DNA of 64,000 bases from Steinernema hermaphroditum (lineage: Eukaryota > Nematoda > Chromadorea > Rhabditida > Steinernematidae), in the NCBI GenBank assembly GCA_030435675.1, contig CM059624.1, positions 1 to 64,000 of the forward strand, read 5' to 3'. The translations under genes and the position numbers were made by a program. The notes under the pieces were generated by a model. The model saw only the letters and a list, made by a program, of their open reading frames with translations, ran no database searches and was not told the DNA's origin. Positions 1 through 12,189 of the stretch are shown here, one piece after another. The stretch's first letter is position 1. Each line of letters begins with the position of its first letter.

Positions 1-1903
1 AAATCCAACGTGAGTAGGCGCGTTCGATCAGGCTCGTGCAGTTCTACAAGATCCGATCATAAAAATGCTATGGTACTTTGGAGCAGGAGGGTCAGATGCA
101 GAACTCTTTGCATGAACAAGGCCCTATCTGTCTCGAATTGAAAGTTTTGCAGGAAACTAAGATAGTCCACAGTAATCCCAACGGGAATAGGCGCGTTCGA
201 TCAGGCTCGTGCAGTTCTACAAGATCCAATCATAAAAATGCTATGGTACTTTGGAGCAGGAGGGTCAGATGCAGAACTCTTTGCATGAACAAGGCCCTAT
301 CTGTCTCGAATTGAAAGTTTTGCAGGAAACTAAGATAGTCCACAGTAATCCAACGGGAATAGGCGCGTTCGATCAGGCTCGTGCAGTTCTACAAGATGGA
401 ATCATAAAAATGCTATGGTACTTTGGAGCAGGAGGGTCAGATGCAGAACTCTTGGTATGAACAAGGGCCCTGCTGTCTCGAATTGAAAGTTTTGCAGGAA
501 ACTAAGATAGTCCACAGTAATCCCAACGGGAATAGGCGCGTTCGATCAGGCTCGTGCAGTTCTACAAGATCCAATCATAAAAATGCTATGGTACTTTGGA
601 GCAGGAGGGTCAGATGCAGAGCTCTTGGTGTGAGCAAGGGCCCTAGCTGTCTCGAATTGAAAGTTTTGCAGGAAACTAAGATAGTCCACAGTAATCCGAA
701 CGGGAATAGGCGCGTTCGATCAGGCTCGTGCAGTTCTACAAGATGGAATCATAAAAATGATATGGTACTTTGGAGCAGGAGGGTCAGATGCAGAACTCTT
801 TGCATGAACAAGGCCCTATCTGTCTCGAATTGAAAGTTTTGCAGGAAACTAAGATAGTCCACAGAAATCCCAACGGGAATAGGCGCGTTCGATCAGGCTC
901 GTGCAGTTCTACAAGATCCAATCATAAAAATGCTATGGTACTTTGGAGCAGGAGGGTCAGATGCAGAGCTCTTGGTGTGAGCAAGGGCCCTGCTGTCTCG
1001 AATTGAAAGTTTTGCAGGAAACTAAGATAGTCCACAGTAATCCGAACGGGAATAGGCGCGTTCGATCAGGCTCGTGCAGTTCTACAAGATGGAATCATAA
1101 AAATGCTATGGTACTTTGGAGCAGGAGGGTCAGATGCAGAACTCTTTGCATGAACAAGGCCCTATCTGTCTCGAATTGAAAGTTTTGCAGGAAACTAAGA
1201 TAGTCCACAGTAATCCCAACGAGAATAGGCGCGTTCGATCAGGCTCGTGCAGTTCTACAAGATGGAATCATAAAAATGCTATGGTACTTTGGAGCAGGAG
1301 GGTCAGATGCAGAACTCTTTGTGTGAACAAGGGCCCAGCTGTCTCGAATTGAAAGTTTTGCAGGAAACTAAGATAGTCCACAGTAATCCGAACGGGAATA
1401 GGCGCGTTCGATCAGGCTCGTGCAGTTCTACAAGATGGAATCATAAAAATGATATGGTACTTTGGAGCAGGAGGGTCAGATGCAGAGCTCTTTGTGTGAG
1501 CAAGGGCCCTGCTGTCTCGAATTGAAAGTTTTGCAGGAAACTAAGATAGTCCACAGTAATCCCAACGGGAATAGGCGCGTTCGATCAGGCTCGTGCAGTT
1601 CTACAAGATCCAATCATAAAAATGCTATGGTACTTTGGAGCAGGAGGGTCAGATGCAGAGCTCTTGGTGTGAGCAAGGGCCCTGCTGTCTCGAATTGAAA
1701 GTTTTGCAGGAAACTAAGATAGTCCACAGTAATCCGAACGGGAATAGGCGCGTTCGATCAGGCTCGTGCAGTTCTACAAGATGGAATCATAAAAATGATA
1801 TGGTACTTTGGAGCAGGAGGGTCAGATGCGGAACTCTTTGCATGAACAAGGCCCTATCTGTCTCGAATTGAAAGTTTTGCAGGAAACTTAGATAGTCCAC
1901 AGT
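1..1903 (+). repeat. 11-monomer higher-order repeat, left copy 1
   Basis: The window starts with AAATCCAACGTGAGTAGG, a rare variant that next occurs at 1904, exactly 11 x 173 bp later. Within the unit, monomers alternate between the GAACTCTTTGCATGAAC type and the GAGCTCTTGGTGTGAGC type. The unit ends with a monomer carrying the private changes GAAACTTAGATAG (near 1884) and AAATCCAACGTGAG. The preceding monomer has AAAATGATATGG in place of AAAATGCTATGG. Confidence 0.75.
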
Positions 1904-3640
1904 AAATCCAACGTGAGTAGGCGCGTTCGATCAGGCTCGTGCAGTTCTACAAGATCCAATCATAAAAATGCTATGGTACTTTGGAGCACGAGGGTCAGAT
2001 GCAGAACTCTTTGCATGAACAAGGCCCTATCTGTCTCGAATTGAAAGTTTTGCAGGAAACTAAGATAGTCCACAGTAATCCGAACGGGAATAGGCGCGTT
2101 CGATCAGGCTCGTGCAGTTCTACAAGATCCAATCATAAAAATGCTATGGTACTTTGGAGCAGGAGGGTCAGATGCAGAACTCTTTGTATGAACAAGGGCC
2201 CTATCTGTCTCGAATTGAAAGTTTTGCAGGAAACTAAGATAGTCCACAGTAATCCGAACGGGAATAGGCGCGTTCGATCAGGCTCGTGCAGTTCTACAAG
2301 ATCCAATCATAAAAATGCTATGGTACTTTGGAGCAGGAGGGTCAGATGCAGAACTCTTTGCATGAACAAGGCCCTATCTGTCTCGAATTGAAAGTTTTGC
2401 AGGAAACTAAGATAGTCCACAGTAATCCCAACGGGAATAGGCGCGTTCGATCAGGCTCGTGCAGTTCTACAAGATGGAATCATAAAAATGCTATGGTACT
2501 TTGGAGCAGGAGGGTCAGATGCAGAGCTCTTGGTGTGAGCAAGGGCCCTGCTGTCTCGAATTGAAAGTTTTGCAGGAAACTAAGATAGTCCACAGTAATC
2601 CCAACGGGAATAGGCGCGTTCGATCAGGCTCGTGCAGTTCTACAAGATCCAATCATAAAAATGCTATGGTACTTTGGAGCAGGAGGGTCAGATGCAGAGC
2701 TCTTGGTGTGAGCAAGGGCCCTGCTGTCTCGAATTGAAAGTTTTGCAGGAAACTAAGATAGTCCACAGTAATCCGAACGGGAATAGGCGCGTTCGATCAG
2801 GCTCGTGCAGTTCTACAAGATGGAATCATAAAAATGCTATGGTACTTTGGAGCAGGAGGGTCAGATGCAGAACTCTTTGCATGAACAAGGCCCTATCTGT
2901 CTCGAATTGAAAGTTTTGCAGGAAACTAAGATAGTCCACAGTAATCCCAACGGGAATAGGCGCGTTCGATCAGGCTCGTGCAGTTCTACAAGATGGAATC
3001 ATAAAAATGCTATGGTACTTTGGAGCAGGAGGGTCAGATGCAGAGCTCTTTGTGTGAACAAGGGCCCTATCTGTCTCGAATTGAAAGTTTTGCAGGAAAC
3101 TAAGATAGTCCACAGTAATCCCAACGGGAATAGGCGCGTTCGATCAGGCTCGTGCAGTTCTACAAGATGGAATCATAAAAATGCTATGGTACTTTGGAGC
3201 AGGAGGGTCAGATGCAGAGCTCTTGGTGTGAGCAAGGGCCCTGCTGTCTCGAATTGAAAGTTTTGCAGGAAACTAAGATAGTCCACAGTAATCCCAACGG
3301 GAATAGGCGCGTTCGATCAGGCTCGTGCAGTTCTACAAGATCCAATCATAAAAATGCTATGGTACTTTGGAGCAGGAGGGTCAGATGCAGAGCTCTTGGT
3401 GTGAACAAGGGCCCTAGCTGTCTCGAATTGAAAGTTTTGCAGGAAACTAAGATAGTCCACAGTAAATCCGAACGGGAATAGGCGCGTTCGATCAGGCTCG
3501 TGCAGTTCTACAAGATGGAATCATAAAAATGATATGGTACTTTGGAGCAGGAGGGTCAGATGCAGAACTCTTTGCATGAACAAGGCCCTATCTGTCTCGA
3601 ATTGAAAGTTTTGCAGGAAACTTAGATAGTCCACAGTAAT
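1904..3640 (+). repeat. 10-monomer higher-order repeat, left copy 2
   Basis: This block ends like the previous one: a TGGAATC...AAAATGATATGG monomer followed by a GCATGAAC monomer with the private GAAACTTAGATAG change (near 3618), then a TCCAATC monomer. The two CTTAG marks lie 1734 bp apart, which is ten monomers including several 174-bp ones. The internal order of subfamilies is similar but not identical to copy 1, so it is an older or rearranged copy with one monomer fewer. The right boundary is approximate. Confidence 0.6.
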
Positions 3641-3825
3641 CCAACGAGAGTAGGCGCGTTCGATCAGGCTCGTGCAGTTCTACAAGATCCAATCATAAAA
3701 ATGCTATGGTACTTTGGAGCAGGAGGGTCAGATGCAGAACTCTTTGCATGAACAAGGCCCTATCTGTCTCGAATTGAAAGTTTTGCAGGAAACTAAGATA
3801 GTCCACAGTAATCCCAACGGGAATA

Positions 3826-3998
3826 GGCGCGTTCGATCAGGCTCGTGCAGTTCTACAAGATCCAATCATAAAAATGCTATGGTACTTTGGAGCAGGAGGG
3901 TCAGATGCAGAACTCTTTGCATGAACAAGGCCCTATCTGTCTCGAATTGAAAGTTTTGCAGGAAACTAAGATAGTCCACAGTAATCCCAACGGGAATA
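3826..3998 (+). repeat. Reference monomer, 173 bp
   Basis: This copy equals the consensus I read by eye from the forward arm and gives a coordinate system for the others. It has about 78 G+C of 173 bases (45%). Landmarks by monomer position: 1-20 a conserved CpG-rich block; 36-40 TCCAA or TGGAA or TGCAA, a diagnostic three-way variant; 41-50 TCATAAAAAT, an A-rich tract; 51-80 the segment that is most often broken in damaged copies; 82-104 the most variable part, with GAACTCTTTGCATGAAC, GAGCTCTTGGTGTGAGC or TAACTCTTTGTATGAAC forms; 105-113 the length-variable GGCCCTATC region; 114-160 a strongly conserved tail; 161-173 CCCAACGGGAATA or related forms. Confidence 0.95.
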
Positions 3999-4580
3999 GG
4001 CGCGTTCGATCAGGCTCGTGCAGTTCTACAAGATCCAATCATAAAAATGCTATGGTACTTTGGAGCAGGAGGGTCAGATGCAGAACTCTTTGTATGAACA
4101 AGGGCCCTAGCTGTCTCGAATTGAAAGTTTTGCAGGAAACTAAGATAGTCCACAGTAATCCCAACGGGAATAGGCGCGTTCGATCAGGCTCGTGCAGTTC
4201 TACAAGATGCAATCATAAAAATGCTATGGTACTTTGGAGCAGGAGGGTCAGATGCAGAACTCTTTGCATGAACAAGGCCCTATCTGTCTCGAATTGAAAG
4301 TTTTGCAGGAAACTAAGATAGTCCACAGTAATCCAACGAGAATAGGCGCGTTCGATCAGGCTCGTGCAGTTCTACAAGATGCAATCATAAAAATGCTATG
4401 GTACTTTGGAGCAGGAGGGTCAGATGCAGAACTCTTTGTATGAACAAGGGCCCTATCTGTCTCGAATTGAAAGTTTTGCAGGAAACTAAGATAGTCCACA
4501 GTAAATCCAACGGGAGTAGGCGCGTTCGATCAGGCTCGTGCAGTTCTACAAGATCCAATCATAAAAATGCTATGGTACTT

Positions 4581-4650
4581 TGGAGAGGAGGGTAGATGCA
4601 GAGCTCTGGGGGGGAGAAAGGGCCTTGTTGTTTCGAAAAGAAATTGCAGG
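4581..4650 (+). repeat. Single corrupted monomer
   Basis: Within an otherwise clean zone this stretch departs from consensus in a cluster: GGAGAGGAGGGTAGATGC for the GGAGCAGGAGGGTCAG region, a run of seven G after GAGCTCT, and TTTCGAAAAGAAATTGC for the CTCGAATTGAAAGTTTTGC region. Sequence on both sides is normal. It could be a truly degenerate monomer or a local consensus error in the assembly. The clustering of homopolymer-type changes makes an error plausible. Confidence 0.8.
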
Positions 4651-7600
4651 AAACTAAGATAGTCCACAGTAATCCCAACGGGAATAGGCGCGTTCGATCA
4701 GGCTCGTGCAGTTCTACAAGATCCAATCATAAAAATGCTATGGTACTTTGGAGCAGGAGGGTCAGATGCAGAACTCTTTGCATGAACAAGGGCCCTATCT
4801 GTCTCGAATTGAAAGTTTTGCAGGAAACTAAGATAGTCCACAGGAAATCCAACGGAGAGTAGGCGCGTTCGATCAGGCTCGTGCAGTTCTACAAGATCCA
4901 ATCATAAAAATGCTATGGTACTTTGGAGCAGGAGGGTCAGATGCAGAACTCTTTGCATGAACAAGGCCCTATCTGTCTCGAATTGAAAGTTTTGCAGGAA
5001 ACTAAGATAGTCCACAGGAAATCCAACGGGAATAGGCGCGTTCGATCAGGCTCGTGCAGTTCTACAAGATCCAATCATAAAAATGCTATGGTACTTTGGA
5101 GCAGGAGGGTCAGATGCAGAACTCTTTGTATGAACAAGGGCCCTAGCTGTCTCGAATTGAAAGTTTTGCAGGAAACTAAGATAGTCCACAGTAATCCCAA
5201 CGGGAATAGGCGCGTTCGATCAGGCTCGTGCAGTTCTACAAGATCCAATCATAAAAATGCTATGGTACTTTGGAGCAGGAGGGTCAGATGCAGAACTCTT
5301 TGTATGAACAAGGCCCTATCTGTCTCGAATTGAAAGTTTTGCAGGAAACTAAGATAGTCCACAAGTAATCCCAACGAGAATAGGCGCGTTCGATCAGGCT
5401 CGTGCAGTTCTACAAGATCCAATCATAAAAATGCTATGGTACTTTGGAGCAGGAGGGTCAGATGCAGAACTCTTTGCATGAACAAGGGCCCTATCTGTCT
5501 CGAATTGAAAGTTTTGCAGGAAACTAAGATAGTCCACAGTAAATCCAACGGGAATAGGCGCGTTCGATCAGGCTCGTGCAGTTCTACAAGATCCAATCAT
5601 AAAAATGCTATGGTACTTTGGAGCAGGAGGGTCAGATGCAGAACTCTTTGCATGAACAAGGCCCTATCTGTCTCGAATTGAAAGTTTTGCAGGAAACTAA
5701 GATAGTCCACAGGAAATCCAACGAGAATAGGCGCGTTCGATCAGGCTCGTGCAGTTCTACAAGATCCAATCATAAAAATGCTATGGTACTTTGGAGCAGG
5801 AGGGTCAGATGCAGAGCTCTTTGTATGAACAAGGGCCCTAGCTGTCTCGAATTGAAAGTTTTGCAGGAAACTAAGATAGTCCACAGGAAATCCAACGGGA
5901 ATAGGCGCGTTCGATCAGGCTCGTGCAGTTCTACAAGATCCAATCATAAAAATGCTATGGTACTTTGGAGCAGGAGGGTCAGATGCAGAACTCTTTGTAT
6001 GAACAAGGGCCCTAGCTGTCTCGAATTGAAAGTTTTGCAGGAAACTAAGATAGTCCACAAGTAATCCCAACGAGAATAGGCGCGTTCGATCAGGCTCGTG
6101 CAGTTCTACAAGATCCAATCATAAAAATGCTATGGTACTTTGGAGCAGGAGGGTCAGATGCAGAACTCTTTGTATGAACAAGGGCCCTATCTGTCTCGAA
6201 TTGAAAGTTTTGCAGGAAACTAAGATAGTCCACAGTAATCCCAACGGGAATAGGCGCGTTCGATCAGGCTCGTGCAGTTCTACAAGATCCAATCATAAAA
6301 AATGCTATGGTACTTTGGAGCAGGAGGGTCAGATGCAGAACTCTTTGTATGAACAAGGGCCCTATCTGTCTCGAATTGAAAGTTTTGCAGGAAACTAAGA
6401 TAGTCCACAGTAATCCCAACGGGAATAGGCGCGTTCGATCAGGCTCGTGCAGTTCTACAAGAAACAATCATAAAAATGCTATGGTACTTTGGAGCAGGAG
6501 GGTCAGATGCAGAACTCTTTGCATGAACAAGGCCCTATCTGTCTCGAATTGAAAGTTTTGCAGGAAACTAAGATAGTCCACAGTAAATCCAACGAGAGTA
6601 GGCGCGTTCGATCAGGCTCGTGCAGTTCTACAAGATCCAATCATAAAAATGCTATGGTACTTTGGAGCAGGAGGGTCAGATGCAGAACTCTTTGCATGAA
6701 CAAGGCCCTATCTGTCTCGAATTGAAAGTTTTGCAGGAAACTAAGATAGTCCACAGTAAATCCAACGGGAATAGGCGCGTTCGATCAGGCTCGTGCAGTT
6801 CTACAAGATCCAATCATAAAAATGCTATGGTACTTTGGAGCAGGAGGGTCAGATGCAGAACTCTTTGTATGAACAAGGGCCCTAGCTGTCTCGAATTGAA
6901 AGTTTTGCAGGAAACTAAGATAGTCCACAGTAATCCCAACGGGAATAGGCGCGTTCGATCAGGCTCGTGCAGTTCTACAAGATCCAATCATAAAAATGCT
7001 ATGGTACTTTGGAGCAGGAGGGTCAGATGCAGAACTCTTTGTATGAACAAGGGCCCTATCTGTCTCGAATTGAAAGTTTTGCAGGAAACTAAGATAGTCC
7101 ACAGTAATCCCAACGGGAATAGGCGCGTTCGATCAGGCTCGTGCAGTTCTACAAGATCCAATCATAAAAATGCTATGGTACTTTGGAGCAGGAGGGTCAG
7201 ATGCAGAACTCTTTGTATGAACAAGGCCCTATCTGTCTCGAATTGAAAGTTTTGCAGGAAACTAAGATAGTCCACAGTAATCCAACGGGAATAGGCGCGT
7301 TCGATCAGGCTCGTGCAGTTCTACAAGATCCAATCATAAAAATGCTATGGTACTTTGGAGCAGGAGGGTCAGATGCAGAACTCTTTGTATGAACAAGGGC
7401 CCTATCTGTCTCGAATTGAAAGTTTTGCAGGAAACTAAGATAGTCCACAGTAATCCCAACGGGAATAGGCGCGTTCGATCAGGCTCGTGCAGTTCTACAA
7501 GATCCAATCATAAAAATGCTATGGTACTTTGGAGCAGGAGGGTCAGATGCAGAACTCTTTGTATGAACAAGGCCCTATCTGTCTCGAATTGAAAGTTTTG

Positions 7601-8049
7601 CAGGAAACTAAGATAGTCCACAGTAATCCCAACGGGAATAGGCGCGTTCGATCAGGCTCGTGCAGTTCTACAAGATCCAATCATAAAAATGCTATGGTAC
7701 TTTGGAGCAGGAGGGTCAGATGCAGAGCTCTTTGTATGAACAAGGGCCCTAGCTGTCTCGAATTGAAAGTTTTGCAGGAAACTAAGATAGTCCACAGTAA
7801 TCCCAACGGGAGTAGGCGCGTTCGATCAGGCTCGTGCAGTTCTACAAGATCCAATCATAAAAATGCTATGGTACTTTGGAGCAGGAGGGTCAGATGCAGA
7901 ACTCTTTGCATGAACAAGGGCCCTATCTGTCTCGAATTGAAAGTTTTGCAGGAAACTAAGATAGTCCACAGTAATCCCAACGGGAATAGGCGCGTTCGAT
8001 CAGGCTCGTGCAGTTCTACAAGATCCAATCATAAAAATGCTATGGTACT

Positions 8050-9090
8050 TTGGAGCAGGAGGGTCAGATGCAGAACTCTTTGCATGAACAAGGCCCTATC
8101 TGTCTCGAATTGAAAGTTTTGCAGGAAACTAAGATAGTCCACAGGAAATCCAACGAGAATAGGCGCGTTCGATCAGGCTCGTGCAGTTCTACAAGATCCA
8201 ATCATAAAAATGCTATGGTACTTTGGAGCAGGAGGGTCAGATGCAGAACTCTTTGTATGAACAAGGGCCCTAGCTGTCTCGAATTGAAAGTTTTGCAGGA
8301 AACTAAGATAGTCCACAGTAATCCCAACGGGAATAGGCGCGTTCGATCAGGCTCGTGCAGTTCTACAAGATCCAATCATAAAAATGCTATGGTACTTTGG
8401 AGCAGGAGGGTCAGATGCAGAACTCTTTGTATGAACAAGGCCCTATCTGTCTCGAATTGAAAGTTTTGCAGGAAACTAAGATAGTCCACAGTAAATCCAA
8501 CGGGAATAGGCGCGTTCGATCAGGCTCGTGCAGTTCTACAAGATCCAATCATAAAAATGCTATGGTACTTTGGAGCAGGAGGGTCAGATGCAGAGCTCTT
8601 TGTATGAACAAGGGCCCTATCTGTCTCGAATTGAAAGTTTTGCAGGAAACTAAGATAGTCCACAGTAATCCCAACGGGAATAGGCGCGTTCGATCAGGCT
8701 CGTGCAGTTCTACAAGATCCAATCATAAAAATGCTATGGTACTTTGGAGCAGGAGGGTCAGATGCAGAACTCTTTGCATGAACAAGGCCCTATCTGTCTC
8801 GAATTGAAAGTTTTGCAGGAAACTAAGATAGTCCACAGTAATCCCAACGGGAATAGGCGCGTTCGATCAGGCTCGTGCAGTTCTACAAGATCCAATCATA
8901 AAAATGCTATGGTACTTTGGAGCAGGAGGGTCAGATGCAGAACTCTTTGTGTGAGCAAGGGCCCTAGCTGTCTCGAATTGAAAGTTTTGCAGGAAACTAA
9001 GATAGTCCACAGTAATCCCAACGGGAATAGGCGCGTTCGATCAGGCTCGTGCAGTTCTACAAGATCCAATCATAAAAATGCTATGGTACT
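8050..9090 (+). repeat. 347-bp dimeric repeat run
   Basis: The longer form AAGGGCCC occurs in every second monomer, at 8263, 8610, 8957 and 9304, an exact 347 bp step (173 + 174). The monomer between carries AAGGCCC. This is a dimeric higher-order unit kept in register for at least three steps. The same alternation appears less regularly elsewhere between 3.9 and 10.9 kb. Confidence 0.85.
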
Positions 9091-12000
9091 TTGGAGCAGG
9101 AGGGTCAGATGCAGAACTCTTTGTATGAACAAGGCCCTATCTGTCTCGAATTGAAAGTTTTGCAGGAAACTAAGATAGTCCACAGTAAATCCAACGGGAA
9201 TAGGCGCGTTCGATCAGGCTCGTGCAGTTCTACAAGATCCAATCATAAAAATGCTATGGTACTTTGGAGCAGGAGGGTCAGATGCAGAGCTCTTTGTATG
9301 AACAAGGGCCCTAGCTGTCTCGAATTGAAAGTTTTGCAGGAAACTAAGATAGTCCACAGTAATCCCAACGGGAATAGGCGCGTTCGATCAGGCTCGTGCA
9401 GTTCTACAAGATCCAATCATAAAAATGCTATGGTACTTTGGAGCAGGAGGGTCAGATGCAGAACTCTTTGTATGAGCAAGGGCCCTATCTGTCTCGAATT
9501 GAAAGTTTTGCAGGAAACTAAGATAGTCCACAGTAATCCCAACGGGAATAGGCGCGTTCGATCAGGCTCGTGCAGTTCTACAAGATCCAATCATAAAAAT
9601 GCTATGGTACTTTGGAGCAGGAGGGTCAGATGCAGAACTCTTTGTATGAACAAGGCCCTAACTGTCTCGAATTGAAAGTTTTGCAGGAAACTAAGATAGT
9701 CCACAGTAATCCCAACGGGAATAGGCGCGTTCGATCAGGCTCGTGCAGTTCTACAAGATCCAATCATAAAAATGCTATGGTACTTTGGAGCAGGAGGGTC
9801 AGATGCAGAACTCTTTGCATGAACAAGGGCCCTGCTGTCTCGAATTGAAAGTTTTGCAGGAAACTAAGATAGTCCACAGTAATCCCAACGGGAATAGGCG
9901 CGTTCGATCAGGCTCGTGCAGTTCTACAAGATCCAATCATAAAAATGCTATGGTACTTTGGAGCAGGAGGGTCAGATGCAGAACTCTTTGCATGAACAAG
10001 GGCCCTATCTGTCTCGAATTGAAAGTTTTGCAGGAAACTAAGATAGTCCACAGTAATCCAACGGGAATAGGCGCGTTCGATCAGGCTCGTGCAGTTCTAC
10101 AAGATGCAATCATAAAAATGCTATGGTACTTTGGAGCAGGAGGGTCAGATGCAGAACTCTTTGCATGAGCAAGGCCCTATCTGTCTCGAATTGAAAGTTT
10201 TGCAGGAAACTAAGATAGTCCACAGGAAATCCAACGAGAGTAGGCGCGTTCGATCAGGCTCGTGCAGTTCTACAAGATCCAATCATAAAAATGCTATGGT
10301 ACTTTGGAGCAGGAGGGTCAGATGCAGAACTCTTTGCATGAACAAGGGCCCTATCTGTCTCGAATTGAAAGTTTTGCAGGAAACTAAGATAGTCCACAGT
10401 AATCCCAACGGGAATAGGCGCGTTCGATCAGGCTCGTGCAGTTCTACAAGATCCAATCATAAAAATGCTATGGTACTTTGGAGCAGGAGGGTCAGATGCA
10501 GAACTCTTTGCATGAGCAAGGCCCTAGCTGTCTCGAATTGAAAGTTTTGCAGGAAACTAAGATAGTCCACAGTAAATCCAACGGGAATAGGCGCGTTCGA
10601 TCAGGCTCGTGCAGTTCTACAAGATCCAATCATAAAAATGCTATGGTACTTTGGAGCAGGAGGGTCAGATGCAGAACTCTTTGTATGAACAAGGGCCCTA
10701 ACTGTCTCGAATTGAAAGTTTTGCAGGAAACTAAGATAGTCCACAGTAATCCCAACGGGAATAGGCGCGTTCGATCAGGCTCGTGCAGTTCTACAAGATC
10801 CAATCATAAAAATGCTATGGTACTTTGGAGCAGGAGGGTCAGATGCAGAACTCTTTGCATGAACAAGGCCCTATCTGTCTCGAATTGAAAGTTTTGCAGG
10901 AAACTAAGATAGTCCACAGTAATCCCAACGGGAATAGGCGCGTTCGATCAGGCTCGTGCAGTTCTACAAGATCCAATCATAAAAATGCTATGGTACTTTG
11001 GAGCAGGAGGGTCAGATGCAGAACTCTTTGTATGAACAAGGCCCTATCTGTCTCGAATTGAAAGTTTTGCAGGAAACTAAGATAGTCCACAGTAATCCCA
11101 ACGGGAATAGGCGCGTTCGATCAGGCTCGTGCAGTTCTACAAGATGGAATCATAAAAATGCTATGGTACTTTGGAGCAGGAGGGTCAGATGCAGAACTCT
11201 TTGCATGAGCAAGGCCCTATCTGTCTCGAATTGAAAGTTTTGCAGGAAACTAAGATAGTCCACAGTAATCCCAACGAGAGTAGGCGCGTTCGATCAGGCT
11301 CGTGCAGTTCTACAAGATCCAATCATAAAAATGCTATGGTACTTTGGAGCAGGAGGGTCAGATGCAGAACTCTTTGTATGAACAAGGCCCTAACTGTCTC
11401 GAATTGAAAGTTTTGCAGGAAACTAAGATAGTCCACAGTAATCCCAACGGGAGTAGGCGCGTTCGATCAGGCTCGTGCAGTTCTACAAGATCCAATCATA
11501 AAAATGCTATGGTACTTTGGAGCAGGAGGGTCAGATGCAGAACTCTTTGTATGAACAAGGGCCCTACTGTCTCGAATTGAAAGTTTTGCAGGAAACTAAG
11601 ATAGTCCACAGGAAATCCAACGGGAGTAGGCGCGTTCGATCAGGCTCGTGCAGTTCTACAAGATCCAATCATAAAAATGCTATGGTACTTTGGAGCAGGA
11701 GGGTCAGATGCAGAACTCTTTGTATGAACAAGGCCCTAACTGTCTCGAATTGAAAGTTTTGCAGGAAACTAAGATAGTCCACAGTAATCCCAACGGGAAT
11801 AGGCGCGTTCGATCAGGCTCGTGCAGTTCTACAAGATCCAATCATAAAAATGCTATGGTACTTTGGAGCAGGAGGGTCAGATGCAGAACTCTTTGCATGA
11901 ACAAGGCCCTATCTGTCTCGAATTGAAAGTTTTGCAGGAAACTAAGATAGTCCACAGTAATCCCAACGGGAGTAGGCGCGTTCGATCAGGCTCGTGCAGT

Positions 12001-12189
12001 TCTACAAGATCCAATCATAAAAATGCTATGGTACTTTGGAGCAGGAGGGTCAGATGCAGAACTCTTTGCATGAACAAGGCCCTATCTGTCTCGAATTGAA
12101 AGTTTTGCAGGAAACTAAGATAGTCCACAGGAAATCCAACGAGAGTAGGCGCGTTCGATCAGGCTCGTGCAGTTCTACAAGATGCAATC

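Noticed and set aside
190..362. tRNA-derived (SINE-like) origin from the GTTCGATC core, resembling a pol III B box
   Set aside because: Only about 6 of 10 B-box positions fit (GGTTCGANTCC), with no convincing A box at a suitable distance. There is no poly-A tail or target-site duplication.
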